A DNA stretch of 49,342 bases from Muribaculaceae bacterium (GTDB taxonomy: Bacteria > Bacteroidota > Bacteroidia > Bacteroidales > Muribaculaceae): the NCBI GenBank assembly GCA_017940245.1, contig JAGAYZ010000069.1, forward strand, positions 1-49,342, in the 5' to 3' direction. Below the pieces are notes generated by a model. It did not search any database, was not told the origin of the DNA, and was given only the letters and a program-made list of their open reading frames with translations. The translations under genes and the position numbers were made by a program. Below, piece after piece: positions 1 to 7,730 of the stretch (position 1 is the first letter of the stretch; the number at the start of each line of letters is the position of its first letter).

Positions 1-40
1 CAGAGCCCGATTTATTCTTTCTTCTACGCAAAAACATATG

Positions 41-72
41 CAAAGATAGCATGGGACACGCCATTTTGCAAA
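41..72 (-). promoter_or_regulatory. Bacteroidota promoter firing off the left edge
   Basis: On the minus strand a TTTG (-33) at 69-72 is followed after exactly 20 nt by TATCTTTG (-7, fits TAnnTTTG) at 41-48. Transcription would run leftward into a gene that lies outside the window. Confidence 0.6.
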
Positions 73-176
73 TGTTTTCAGGTAAATCACTGATTATCAG
101 ATATCATTTTTCTCAACAATCAACTCGCGCCGAAAACAGGAGATTACGCAAAGTTTTTCTACTTGAACATAAATTT

Positions 177-199
177 GGGCTGCCGCAATGCGGTGGCCC
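177..199 (-). terminator. Hairpin downstream of the amide hydrolase
   Basis: GGGC and CCGC pair with GCGG and GCCC around an AAT loop, with a small tg/tg internal loop. It lies about 80 nt past the stop of the leftward hydrolase gene. The following minus-strand sequence is AT-rich but has only a short T run, so termination is plausible, not certain. Confidence 0.35.
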
Positions 200-277
200 A
201 TAACTTACAAGCCCTTATAAATTCTTTTGTTCTATCTGCGCAATCTGCTTGAGATTCAGTAAAGGTTAGGGGGATGC

Positions 278-1399
278 TTACCGTCGGGCAGTGAGAGCAA
301 GGCGACGGCGTTCCAGTTGGGCATAGCCTTGGCGATAGGCCTCCATGTTCTTGGGAATGAGTTGCTGACAATATCCGGTGCCAGCACTGTTATAGAGTTT
401 CGACAGGTCGATGTAGCGCTTTCCGTTACCGCGCTTGTTGTGAAAGACCTCGGCCTCACGCTTGCCCACCAGGTCGCACTGTACCGAGTGTCGCTGTGCT
501 GTGGTGCCACGCAACACATCGGGCACACCACCCTCGCCCGTCCAGCAGGCAAACACCTCGGCACAGGGCGGGTAACCTAGAGCTATCCACATAGTGGTGA
601 GTCCGGGATGCTCGCCGGGCAACACACCCTCAATCACCACCGATGCCGTGCTGATGGCACGTGGGATGAAATCCTGGTCCACCACCCATTGCTCACTGTA
701 GGTATAATCCTTGCCGCGCATGCTGTGGTAGAAGGTGCGTGAAAGCACCTCGGTGAAGGTGGCCGGAGTGATGTTTTTCTGTGCGATAAAGGGCTCGAGC
801 AGGTGTTTTTCGTTTTCGTGCCGGATGTAGCCCTGCCCCTCGTCGGCACGGCCGCTGAACGAATAGTTGGTTCGAGTGAGGATGCCACTGGGTTCATCGC
901 TCAGGTCATATCTAGTGTAAGAGTAATTGCCGGTTTCAAAATAGGCTCCATTACCATAAGCGTCGATCACACCGAAGTTGGCCTCCACTCCCATGGGCTT
1001 TTTCCATTGCTGCAGCAGGCGCTCAAAATCGTCGACCGTGACACAGCGTTCCAGCGCATACCGCATCACCACTCCTTCACGATCCATATCTTTAGCCGGC
1101 ACATTGTCCTTGTTCAAATTATAGGAGGCAGTGTTCATGATGGCGAAACCGCGTTCGTTGAAACCCATCCATGCTGCCGTGTCGCGCGTGTCGCGAGCGT
1201 CAAACAGCGCCACGAATTCCAGCAGTCCATTGTGGGCCTTGTGGCGCTCCACACGATTGTTCTGCTCGCCGGTGTCGCGGTTTTTCCACAGCAACGGGCG
1301 TCCATTGGCAGTGAGGCACCCACTCACAATGGCCGATGTGCAAGCATCGGCAGTCAGTACAGCCAGCAATGTCACAAGAAAGAAAGATAATCGTTTCAT
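278..1399 (-). CDS. Secreted linear amide C-N hydrolase (Ntn fold, choloylglycine hydrolase/C45-like)
   Basis: The 373-aa product starts with a signal peptide (about residues 1-19, ending TADA) followed directly by Cys20 in CTSAIVSG. In Ntn hydrolases of the choloylglycine hydrolase/C45 group the N-terminal Cys is the nucleophile, so signal cleavage would also expose the active site. Other family-like stretches are the RDTGE segment near the N-terminus and the FNERGFAIMNTASYN segment. The start at 1399 (MKRLSFF) is preferred over an in-frame ATG 14 codons upstream because it begins the signal peptide. Substrate is unknown: bile salts, N-acyl amino acids or penicillin-like amides are all possible, and many Bacteroidales homologues are simply called linear amide C-N hydrolase. 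It follows the etf operon but is separated from it by a strong hairpin, so it is probably its own transcript. Confidence 0.8.
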   Translation of the reverse strand: MKRLSFFLVTLLAVLTADACTSAIVSGCLTANGRPLLWKNRDTGEQNNRVERHKAHNGLLEFVALFDARDTRDTAAWMGFNERGFAIMNTASYNLNKDNVPAKDMDREGVVMRYALERCVTVDDFERLLQQWKKPMGVEANFGVIDAYGNGAYFETGNYSYTRYDLSDEPSGILTRTNYSFSGRADEGQGYIRHENEKHLLEPFIAQKNITPATFTEVLSRTFYHSMRGKDYTYSEQWVVDQDFIPRAISTASVVIEGVLPGEHPGLTTMWIALGYPPCAEVFACWTGEGGVPDVLRGTTAQRHSVQCDLVGKREAEVFHNKRGNGKRYIDLSKLYNSAGTGYCQQLIPKNMEAYRQGYAQLERRRLALTARR

Positions 1400-1421
1400 A
1401 GTAATGAGGTAATTATAAGAC

Positions 1422-1450
1422 GGTGAGCCGGCTAAATGCACCGGCTCACC
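1422..1450 (-). terminator. Hairpin between acyl-CoA dehydrogenase and amide hydrolase
   Basis: Perfect 10-bp arms GGTGAGCCGG/CCGGCTCACC with a 9-nt loop, 18 nt beyond the dehydrogenase stop. It probably ends the etfB-etfA-dehydrogenase transcript, though the T run after it is short. Confidence 0.6.
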
Positions 1451-1467
1451 CTTAAATGATTGACAAA

Positions 1468-3192
1468 TTAATCGGCTTGTTCAGGTTGCTGAGCACGGAA
1501 AGCCACCAAATCATCAGGCCCGAATGCCATCACATAGGCATGACGACCTCTTACGCCCTCTTCGGCCATGCGCACATAGACTTGTGCGCTTTTAGCGAAA
1601 AGTTCAGGCGCACGCGTAGCATCATCAATGATGAGCAGCGACATGATGATCTCGGCAGTCATGTCGTAGAGCCTGCGGGCCAGGAAGTCGTGTGTTTCCA
1701 CATCGGCAGCCTCTTTAACGGCATTGATGGCCTGCTCATAAAGTTCTACCATGTCTTTTACACGATTCTGCAACGGTTTCATCTGGTCACTACACTGGGC
1801 TTCGAGCATTTCCTTGATGAGATTCAGGTAAGTGCCATTGGTGATATATCGCACTGCGGCTACCACCTGCAACTGCGTGGTACCCTCATAGATGGAGAAA
1901 ATGCGCGCGTCGCGATACAAGCGCTGGCTCTTATATTCCATGATGAAGCCCGACCCTCCGTGGATAGAGATGGCGTCGTAGGCATTCTGGTTGGCATATT
2001 CCGAGTTCATTCCCTTGGCCAGCGGCGTGAAAGCATCGGCCATGCGCTGATATTTCTTCATCTCCTGGCGTTCCTCAGGGGTGAGGGTGCGTTCGCGGGC
2101 AATGTCTTCCAGTGCCTTGTAAATGTCGACGTAACGTGCCGTCTGATAAAGCAACGAGCGGCCTGCATCCAGCTTGGCCTTCATGCGCGAAATCATATCA
2201 TACACCGCCGGGAACGTGACAATCTTCTTGCCGAACTGAGCACGTTCCTTGGCATAGTTGAGACCCTCGCAATAGGCTTCCTGCTCCACGCCCACGCTCT
2301 GTGCCGCTATACCCAGACGGGCACCATTCATCAGCGCCATCACATATTTGATGAGGCCTAGACGGGTGCTGCCGCACAACTCGGCGGGAGCGTTTTTATA
2401 GACCAGTTCGCAAGTGGGCGAGCCATGAATACCTAACTTGTTCTCGATGTGGCGCACGTCCACTCCCCCGTTGCGTTTATCGTAGATGAACATGGACAAG
2501 CCACGGCCGTCGGTCGTGCCTTCCTCGCTGCGAGCCAGCACCAGGTGGATGTCACTGTCACCATTGGTGATGAAACGCTTCACACCATTCAATCGCCAAG
2601 TGCCGTCGGCATCTTGCGTGGCCTTAAGCATCACGCGCTGCAAGTCGCTGCCGGCATCGGGCTCGGTGAGGTCCATCGACATACTCTCGCCGGCACACAC
2701 ACGGGGAATGTACTTCTCACGCTGCTCCTCGCTGCCGAACTCATAGAGTGTGTCGATACAGCTCTGCAACGACCAAATATTTTGGAAACCGGCATCGGCA
2801 GCCGAAATCATCTCACTGAGCATGGAGAACACCACATTGGGCAGGTTCAAGCCGCCATAGCGCCGCGGCATGGACACGCCGTGCAGACCGGCTTTGCGGG
2901 TTGCATCCAGATTTTCAAACGTCTTGCTGGCATATATCATGCGGCCGTTTTCAAGATGGGGGCCTTCCTGGTCCACGCTCTCGCTGTTAGGTTCAATGAT
3001 CTCGGCGGCCACTTCGCCGCATATTTCCAGCACTCGCTTGTAGTTTTCGATGGCATCCTCATAATTGACAGGCGCATCGGGATATTGATCTTTGTCGGCA
3101 AAATTGTGTTCACGAAGTTCCACGATTCGCTTCATGAGCGGATGATTCAGGTGAAAACCAATTTCAGGCCGATCGGTATAATAGTTTGCCAT
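1468..3192 (-). CDS. Acyl-CoA dehydrogenase with C-terminal extension
   Basis: This 574-aa flavoenzyme oxidises an acyl-CoA to the trans-2-enoyl-CoA and passes electrons to the ETF encoded just upstream. The FAD/substrate-contact stretch MSMDLTEPDAGSD and the C-terminal SIYEGTTQLQ, holding the probable catalytic Glu, are both present. It is about 190 residues longer than classical short/medium-chain dehydrogenases (about 380 aa). The extra C-terminal helical part resembles the extension of AidB/very-long-chain type members. The start at 3192 (MANYYTD) is chosen because it leaves 10 nt after etfA; an in-frame ATG 25 codons upstream would lie inside etfA. As the last gene of etfB-etfA-dehydrogenase it probably works in fatty or branched acyl-CoA oxidation, or in reverse as an enoyl-CoA reductase. 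Chain specificity cannot be read. Confidence 0.9.
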   Translation of the reverse strand: MANYYTDRPEIGFHLNHPLMKRIVELREHNFADKDQYPDAPVNYEDAIENYKRVLEICGEVAAEIIEPNSESVDQEGPHLENGRMIYASKTFENLDATRKAGLHGVSMPRRYGGLNLPNVVFSMLSEMISAADAGFQNIWSLQSCIDTLYEFGSEEQREKYIPRVCAGESMSMDLTEPDAGSDLQRVMLKATQDADGTWRLNGVKRFITNGDSDIHLVLARSEEGTTDGRGLSMFIYDKRNGGVDVRHIENKLGIHGSPTCELVYKNAPAELCGSTRLGLIKYVMALMNGARLGIAAQSVGVEQEAYCEGLNYAKERAQFGKKIVTFPAVYDMISRMKAKLDAGRSLLYQTARYVDIYKALEDIARERTLTPEERQEMKKYQRMADAFTPLAKGMNSEYANQNAYDAISIHGGSGFIMEYKSQRLYRDARIFSIYEGTTQLQVVAAVRYITNGTYLNLIKEMLEAQCSDQMKPLQNRVKDMVELYEQAINAVKEAADVETHDFLARRLYDMTAEIIMSLLIIDDATRAPELFAKSAQVYVRMAEEGVRGRHAYVMAFGPDDLVAFRAQQPEQAD

Positions 3193-3202
3193 AATATATT
3201 GC

Positions 3203-4225
3203 TTATTTTGAGTTCTGCTTATAATACTTGATGAGTTTGGAAACCGTTTCTTCAACTGTGCCCACAATCACATAGTCGGCAATCTTGTTGATGGGAGCGT
3301 CGGGATCGTTGTTGATTGAGATGATAATGCCAGCATCTTGCATGCCCGCGATGTGCTGAATCTGTCCCGAGATGCCGCAAGCGATATACACCTTGGGATG
3401 AACGGTGACACCTGTCTGGCCCACTTGCCGGTCATGATCCACCCATCCGGCATCTACAGCGGCACGCGAGGCGCCCACCTCGCCATGCAACTCTTTTGCA
3501 AGTTGGAAAAGCATGTCAAATCCCTCCTTACTGCCCACGCCGTAACCTCCGGCCACCACGATTGAAGCGCCTTTGAGGTTATGCTTGGCTTGCTCTACTT
3601 GGCGGTCGAGCACCTTGACCACATAGCTGGCGGCATCCACATATTTATCTACATCGGGGGTAACCACCTCACCACGTGCCTGGCCCTCATAAAGAGCTTT
3701 CTGCATCACACCACTGCGCACGGTGGCCATCTGGGGCCTATGGTCGGGATTGACGATGGTGGCCACAATGTTTCCACCGAATGCAGGACGAATCTGATAA
3801 AGCAAATTCTCATAATGCTTGCCAGTCTTCACATCGTCATAATCGCCTATTTCGAGTTGCGTGCAGTCGGCTGTGAGGCCACTGGTCAACGATGATGACA
3901 CACGTGGACCCAAATCACGGCCTATCACCGTAGCCCCCATCAGGCAAATCTGCGGTTTTTCTTCCTTGAACAGGTTCACGAGGATATCGGTGTGTGGCGC
4001 CGACGTGTAGGGGAAAAGCCCCTTACCATCGAACACGAACAATTTATCTACACCATAAGGCAGAATTTGGTCTTCCACCTTGCCCTTGATGCCGTCACCG
4101 GCCACCACAGCATGGAGTTCCACACCCAGTTCGCTGGCCAGCTTGCGGCCTTTGGTGAGCAATTCCTGTGAAACCTCGGCAACAGTTGTACCTTCTATCT
4201 CGCAATATACAAATACGTTATTCAT
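3203..4225 (-). CDS. etfA: Electron transfer flavoprotein alpha subunit
   Basis: The 340-aa EtfA/FixB subunit has an N-terminal Rossmann-like domain and a C-terminal FAD-binding domain. The latter shows GASRAAVDAGW, GQTGVTVHPKVYIACGISG and ISINNDPDAPI, the usual FAD-contact blocks of ETF-alpha. It forms a heterodimer with EtfB and shuttles electrons from the acyl-CoA dehydrogenase encoded next to it. It starts 4 nt after the etfB stop, so the two are probably translationally coupled. Length is normal for the family. Confidence 0.95.
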   Translation of the reverse strand: MNNVFVYCEIEGTTVAEVSQELLTKGRKLASELGVELHAVVAGDGIKGKVEDQILPYGVDKLFVFDGKGLFPYTSAPHTDILVNLFKEEKPQICLMGATVIGRDLGPRVSSSLTSGLTADCTQLEIGDYDDVKTGKHYENLLYQIRPAFGGNIVATIVNPDHRPQMATVRSGVMQKALYEGQARGEVVTPDVDKYVDAASYVVKVLDRQVEQAKHNLKGASIVVAGGYGVGSKEGFDMLFQLAKELHGEVGASRAAVDAGWVDHDRQVGQTGVTVHPKVYIACGISGQIQHIAGMQDAGIIISINNDPDAPINKIADYVIVGTVEETVSKLIKYYKQNSK

Positions 4226-4229
4226 AGCC

Positions 4230-5099
4230 TTAACCGATGATTTTCTCGTCCAACAATTCCTTAATCATTCCATCAATGTCCTCATCGCTCGATGTGAGCG
4301 TTTTGCTTTCCTTAGCCTGGAACACGATGTTCTGCACGGTCTTCACCTTAGTGGGCGAGCCGCTCAGTCCGCATTGCTCGGGATCCCCATCTACATCGGC
4401 CACGCTCCACTGGTTGAGTGTCAGGTAAGGCCGCTCGTCATAGAGTGCCTTCCATGGCTCATCGCCTGTGCGTTCCATGGGGCAGGTGGCATACTTGTAT
4501 TTCATCACCAGTCGGGCGTTGCACGGGCGGCACGGAGCTGCACTACCATTGACCGTGATGACCACAGGCAGCGGAGCCTCGACCGTTTCCACACCACCGT
4601 CGATGTGACGGCGAATGGTGGCAACACCATTTTCTATCTTCAGTATCTCTTCGGCATAAGTCACTTGGTTCAGCCCCAGTTTCTGAGCCACCTGTGGTCC
4701 CACTTGTGCTGTATCACCATCGATGGCCTGACGGCCACCTATCACCACATCCACCTTACCTATTTTCTTGATAGCGGTGGCAAGCGCATAAGAGGTTGCC
4801 AATGTGTCGGCACCGGCAAAAAGGCGATCGGTGAGCAACCAGCCGGTATCTGCTCCACGGTACAAACCCTGGCGAATGATTTCTCCGGCTCGCGGCGGTC
4901 CCATGGTGAGCATGCCTACTGTGGAACCAGGATGTTGCTCTTTCAGGCGCAATGCCTGCTCCAGAGCATTCAAGTCTTCGGGGTTGAAGATGGCTGGCAG
5001 AGCCGCACGATTGATCGTGCCATCGGCCTTCATCGCATCTTTCCCTACGTTACGAGTGTCTGGCACTTGTTTGGCCAGAACAACGATGTTTAAACCCAT
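4230..5099 (-). CDS. etfB: Electron transfer flavoprotein beta subunit
   Basis: The 289-aa EtfB/FixA protein begins MGLNIVVLAKQVPDT, the family's N-terminal strand. It contains the nucleotide-binding blocks typical of ETF-beta (AL-ATAIKKIGKVDVVIGGRQAIDGDTAQVGP and NARLVMKYKYA). Partner of EtfA in electron transfer from acyl-CoA dehydrogenase. It is the first gene of the leftward etfB-etfA-dehydrogenase operon and has a perfect Bacteroidota promoter 44-75 bp upstream. Whether this ETF is purely electron-carrying or bifurcating cannot be decided by eye. Confidence 0.95.
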   Translation of the reverse strand: MGLNIVVLAKQVPDTRNVGKDAMKADGTINRAALPAIFNPEDLNALEQALRLKEQHPGSTVGMLTMGPPRAGEIIRQGLYRGADTGWLLTDRLFAGADTLATSYALATAIKKIGKVDVVIGGRQAIDGDTAQVGPQVAQKLGLNQVTYAEEILKIENGVATIRRHIDGGVETVEAPLPVVITVNGSAAPCRPCNARLVMKYKYATCPMERTGDEPWKALYDERPYLTLNQWSVADVDGDPEQCGLSGSPTKVKTVQNIVFQAKESKTLTSSDEDIDGMIKELLDEKIIG

Positions 5100-5142
5100 T
5101 GTATAATACTATTTTGTGTTTTATTTTCTTTCAATCAAACGA

Positions 5143-5174
5143 CAAAATTAATAAATGTTCGTTTCATAGACAAA
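5143..5174 (-). promoter_or_regulatory. Promoter of the etfB-etfA-dehydrogenase operon
   Basis: Minus-strand TTTG at 5171-5174, 20-nt spacer, TAATTTTG at 5143-5150. This is a full match to the Bacteroidota housekeeping consensus. The predicted start of transcription is about 36-40 nt before etfB. Confidence 0.8.
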
Positions 5175-5241
5175 GCCTCATGGCCCATTAATCCTTTTTA
5201 ACTGATATATTTTGAATTTGTGGCACAAAAATTGCATATAG

Positions 5242-5273
5242 TTTGTGCAATTGAAAAAAAAATAGTAATTTTG
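5242..5273 (+). promoter_or_regulatory. rpoD promoter
   Basis: TTTG at 5242-5245, 20-nt spacer, TAATTTTG at 5266-5273. Full consensus match; short leader of about 17-20 nt to the rpoD ATG. Confidence 0.8.
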
Positions 5274-5297
5274 CACGCTTATTATACGCACTAACTA

Positions 5298-6155
5298 ATG
5301 AGACAACTTAAGATTACAAAGTCCATCACCAACCGTGAGAGCGCATCGCTTGACAAATATCTACAGGAAATCGGCCGCAAGGAGCTGATTACCGTTGATG
5401 AAGAAGTCGAGTTGGCACAGCGCATCCGCATGGGTGACCAAGAGGCTCGTGACAAACTTGTAAGCGCCAATCTACGTTTCGTTGTTTCTGTAGCAAAACA
5501 GTATCAGAACCAGGGATTAAGTCTGCCCGACTTGATCGATGAGGGAAATTTCGGCTTGATTAAAGCAGCTCAGAAATTCGATGAAACACGCGGTTTCAAG
5601 TTTATCTCCTATGCCGTATGGTGGATTCGTCAATCCATTCTCCAGGCTCTTGCCGAGCAATCACGCATCGTGCGACTGCCGCTCAACCAGGTAGGCTCGC
5701 TTAACAAAATCAGCAAGGCTCTTTCTCGCTTTGAGCAGATTCATGAGCGCAGACCTTCGGCCGAAGAACTGGCCGAAGAACTGGATGTACCCGTCGAGAA
5801 AATCAGCGACACCATGAAGGTATCGGGTCGCCATGTCTCGGTCGATGCCCCCTTCGTCGACGGTGAAGACAACAGCCTGCTCGATGTGCTGCCCAACAAC
5901 GACAGCCCCATGGCCGACTCCACCCTCAACCAGGAATCGCTCAGCAAGGAAGTCAACCGCGCACTCGACCAGCTCAATCCTCGTGAGCGCGACATCCTCA
6001 AGATGTTCTTCGGCATCGGTTGCCAGGAAATGACACTGGAAGAGATTGGCGCAAAATTCGACCTCACACGCGAGCGCGTGCGCCAAATCAAGGAGAAAGC
6101 CATCCGCCGCTTGAAAGGACAAAAAAGCAAATTACTGAAAGCCTATTTGGGATAA
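5298..6155 (+). CDS. rpoD: Primary RNA polymerase sigma factor (sigma-70/RpoD, Bacteroidota type)
   Basis: The 285-aa protein has region 1.2 ([11 protein letters not shown]), region 2 ([38 protein letters not shown]), the DNA-melting/-10 stretch [16 protein letters not shown], region 3 and region 4 with the helix-turn-helix [17 protein letters not shown]. It lacks the long region 1.1 of E. coli sigma-70, which is normal for Bacteroidota housekeeping sigma factors. It recognises the -33 TTTG/-7 TAnnTTTG promoters found throughout this window. Monocistronic: own promoter and a clear terminator right after the stop. Confidence 0.95.
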   Translation: MRQLKITKSITNRESASLDKYLQEIGRKELITVDEEVELAQRIRMGDQEARDKLVSANLRFVVSVAKQYQNQGLSLPDLIDEGNFGLIKAAQKFDETRGFKFISYAVWWIRQSILQALAEQSRIVRLPLNQVGSLNKISKALSRFEQIHERRPSAEELAEELDVPVEKISDTMKVSGRHVSVDAPFVDGEDNSLLDVLPNNDSPMADSTLNQESLSKEVNRALDQLNPRERDILKMFFGIGCQEMTLEEIGAKFDLTRERVRQIKEKAIRRLKGQKSKLLKAYLG

Positions 6156-6179
6156 TATCCTATTATCGCCTCAAAAGTT

Positions 6180-6215
6180 AAAGTCATCAGCGCATTGCCG
6201 CCGATGACTTTTTTT
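6180..6215 (+). terminator. rpoD terminator
   Basis: AAAGTCATC pairs with GATGACTTT across a 14-nt loop, followed by a T run, 25 nt after the rpoD stop. Confidence 0.85.
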
Positions 6216-6296
6216 GCGTCACCCCCACGACGCGACGTGACAGCGACGGCATACGACTTCGGCATGCAATGTGGCAGCCGAAAGGGATAGTATACA

Positions 6297-6411
6297 ATCT
6301 GTTCTGGCGGATTTGCAATCCGCCAGGGTTTAACGGGGGATTTGTAATCCCCGCACTGACGCGGCAGTAGCCCTCACGGGCTGGCGGATTGCAAATCCAG
6401 CCGAACAGAAA
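6297..6411. repeat. REP/BIME-like cluster of palindromes
   Basis: Three GGATT-core hairpins lie in 115 bp. The first (6304-6326) has perfect 10-bp arms CTGGCGGATT/AATCCGCCAG and loop TGC. The second (6336-6352) has arms GGGGATT/AATCCCC and loop TGT. The third (about 6379-6402) has GGATT/AATCC with loop GCA plus outer GGCT/AGCC. The first and third copies, with flanks (CTGTTC ... GAACAG), are inverted relative to each other. That is the arrangement of bacterial interspersed mosaic elements. Confidence 0.6.
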
Positions 6412-6588
6412 AAATGTCGAAACCACCACGGCACATCTCACGAAGTGCCGTCCCTTGAGCACTGTGTGTTTCGCACTACTGCAAGTCTTCCTGCTTGCTT
6501 CAGTTATCGGCCTGGGCAGCATGGGGCTAGTGCAGTGCGGACCCGATGCGGCCGATGCCGACGGCATCATTGACGCACAGCAAGCGGC

Positions 6589-6655
6589 GGCGGAATGTGC
6601 AGCAAGCGGGGCGGGCCTTGAGGGCCTGCGCCCTCGCATTGCTCCACATTCCGCC
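6589..6655. repeat. 67-bp imperfect palindrome
   Basis: Outer arms GGCGGAATGTG (6589-6599) and CACATTCCGCC (6645-6655) are perfect over 11 bp. Inside, AGCAA pairs with TTGCT and GC-rich segments continue the stem. It lies 62 nt beyond the stop of the leftward SUMF1-like gene and is followed on the plus strand by a T-rich tract. Confidence 0.65.
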
Positions 6656-6716
6656 GAGCGTTTCTTTTTTTCTTCTTCTCTTTTTTACTTTTTCTTTTTC
6701 TTGGAGAAAGGTGGAA

Positions 6717-7619
6717 CTATTGGGCAAGCCGGAGACCTATGCTGCGGTAGCGGTACGTCGGCGTGTTGCAGCCGCGGTACGACACGCGGCAGTCCCTCGC
6801 GTTGCGGTTCCAGCTGCCACCACGGTTCACACGGTACGAGCCACTGGTGGGACCCGTCGGATTGGTCTGAGCACCGCTGCTGTAACTGCCGTACCAGTCC
6901 TGGCACCACTCCAACACGTTGCCGCTCATGTCGTACAAACCCAGCTCGTTCGCCTGCTTCGTGCCTACGGCTTGAGTCGTTGAACTGCTATTACTTGTGT
7001 ACCACGCCACGTCGCCCACGGTGTTGCTGCCAGCGTACTTATAGCCCTGGCTCTTGTTACCACCACGCGCCGCATACTCCCACTCTGCCTCCGTCGGCAA
7101 GCGGAACTGCTGGCCTGTCAGCTGGTTCAACTTCGTGATAAACTCTTGGCAATCGTTCCAGCTCACATACTCCACAGGGCGCTGCAGGTTCGTGCCGTAA
7201 TCCGCTGAATGGTTGGAACCATAAGCCGAATTGCCAGTGCCGTTGTAATAGCTGGGGTTGCTCCCCATCACAGCCTGCCACAGCGCCTGCGTCACCTCGG
7301 TCGCACCGATGCGGTAGCTCGACAAGGTCACCTGATGTGCAGGCTTCTCACTGTCGTAGGCATCGCTGCCCTGCTCCTCCGTCGCACCCATCGTGAACGT
7401 ACCACCCTGCACTCCTACCATCGTAAAGCTCACACCATTTACAGTAAACGTCTGCGTGCCCGACTGGCCGCCATGCGGCAGACCCAGAATCACGTTCACC
7501 ACTTCGTTCACATCTTCCACGTCAACACGGCCGTCGCCGTTCACGTCGCCATACACATCGCTCCACACAGGGAAAAACATCGCAGCACACAGTGCCACCA
7601 ATAACATTCTTTTTTTCAT
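6717..7619 (-). CDS. Exported SUMF1/FGE-like (C-lectin fold) protein with dockerin-like repeat
   Basis: The 300-aa protein has a signal peptide, then one calcium-loop repeat (GDVNGDGRVDVEDVN, about residues 24-40) as in dockerin repeats. A formylglycine-generating-enzyme-type (SUMF1/EgtB/PvdO) domain runs from about residue 60 to the end. The domain shows FTMGATEE, EVTQALWQAVMG, PVEYVSWNDCQEF, RLPTEAEWEYAARGG, GLYDMSGNVLEWCQDW and a terminal RGGSWNRN...SIGLRLAQ. The Cys pair of genuine sulfatase-maturing enzymes is not in its usual position, so true FGE activity is doubtful; a ligand-binding C-lectin role is as likely. The last 23 codons before SIGLRLA look like a diversity-generating-retroelement variable region (see findings). 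The start at 7619 is taken, 3 codons inside the longest frame. No clear promoter; the gene stands alone in a repeat-rich patch. Confidence 0.75.
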   Translation of the reverse strand: MKKRMLLVALCAAMFFPVWSDVYGDVNGDGRVDVEDVNEVVNVILGLPHGGQSGTQTFTVNGVSFTMVGVQGGTFTMGATEEQGSDAYDSEKPAHQVTLSSYRIGATEVTQALWQAVMGSNPSYYNGTGNSAYGSNHSADYGTNLQRPVEYVSWNDCQEFITKLNQLTGQQFRLPTEAEWEYAARGGNKSQGYKYAGSNTVGDVAWYTSNSSSTTQAVGTKQANELGLYDMSGNVLEWCQDWYGSYSSGAQTNPTGPTSGSYRVNRGGSWNRNARDCRVSYRGCNTPTYRYRSIGLRLAQ

Positions 7620-7730
7620 AATTATCAATTATATAAGGGTTATTATCTTAATACAATAATCAATGTAATCTCGCATCAAAAACCACCACATTACCCAAAT
7701 CTTGACAGATAACAAGTCTGCAACAAGCCA

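Larger units (their letters stand above)
6216..6716. other. Gene-poor, GC-rich repeat patch between rpoD and the SUMF1-like gene
   Basis: About 500 bp with no convincing gene. It holds a short GTCAC/GTGAC inverted repeat (6218-6241), a REP-like palindrome cluster (6297-6411), a 67-bp hairpin (6589-6655) and a 50-nt pyrimidine-rich tract (6661-6710). Open frames exist on both strands but are low-complexity, and one continues antisense through the neighbouring gene. Confidence 0.6.

Noticed and set aside
6187-6639. 150-codon leftward frame between rpoD and the SUMF1-like gene
   Set aside because: It runs through the rpoD terminator and the palindrome cluster, is rich in Ser/Ala/Arg with no domain, and has no promoter.
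6389-7138. Rightward 249-codon frame with a lipoprotein-like start
   Set aside because: Beyond the first 90 residues it is antisense to the SUMF1-like domain, which has clear family motifs; the T/C tract gives a poly-Phe stretch.
6717-7619. Calling the SUMF1-like protein a true formylglycine-generating enzyme
   Set aside because: The catalytic Cys pair is not in its expected place, no sulfatase is nearby and the dockerin-like repeat points to another role.
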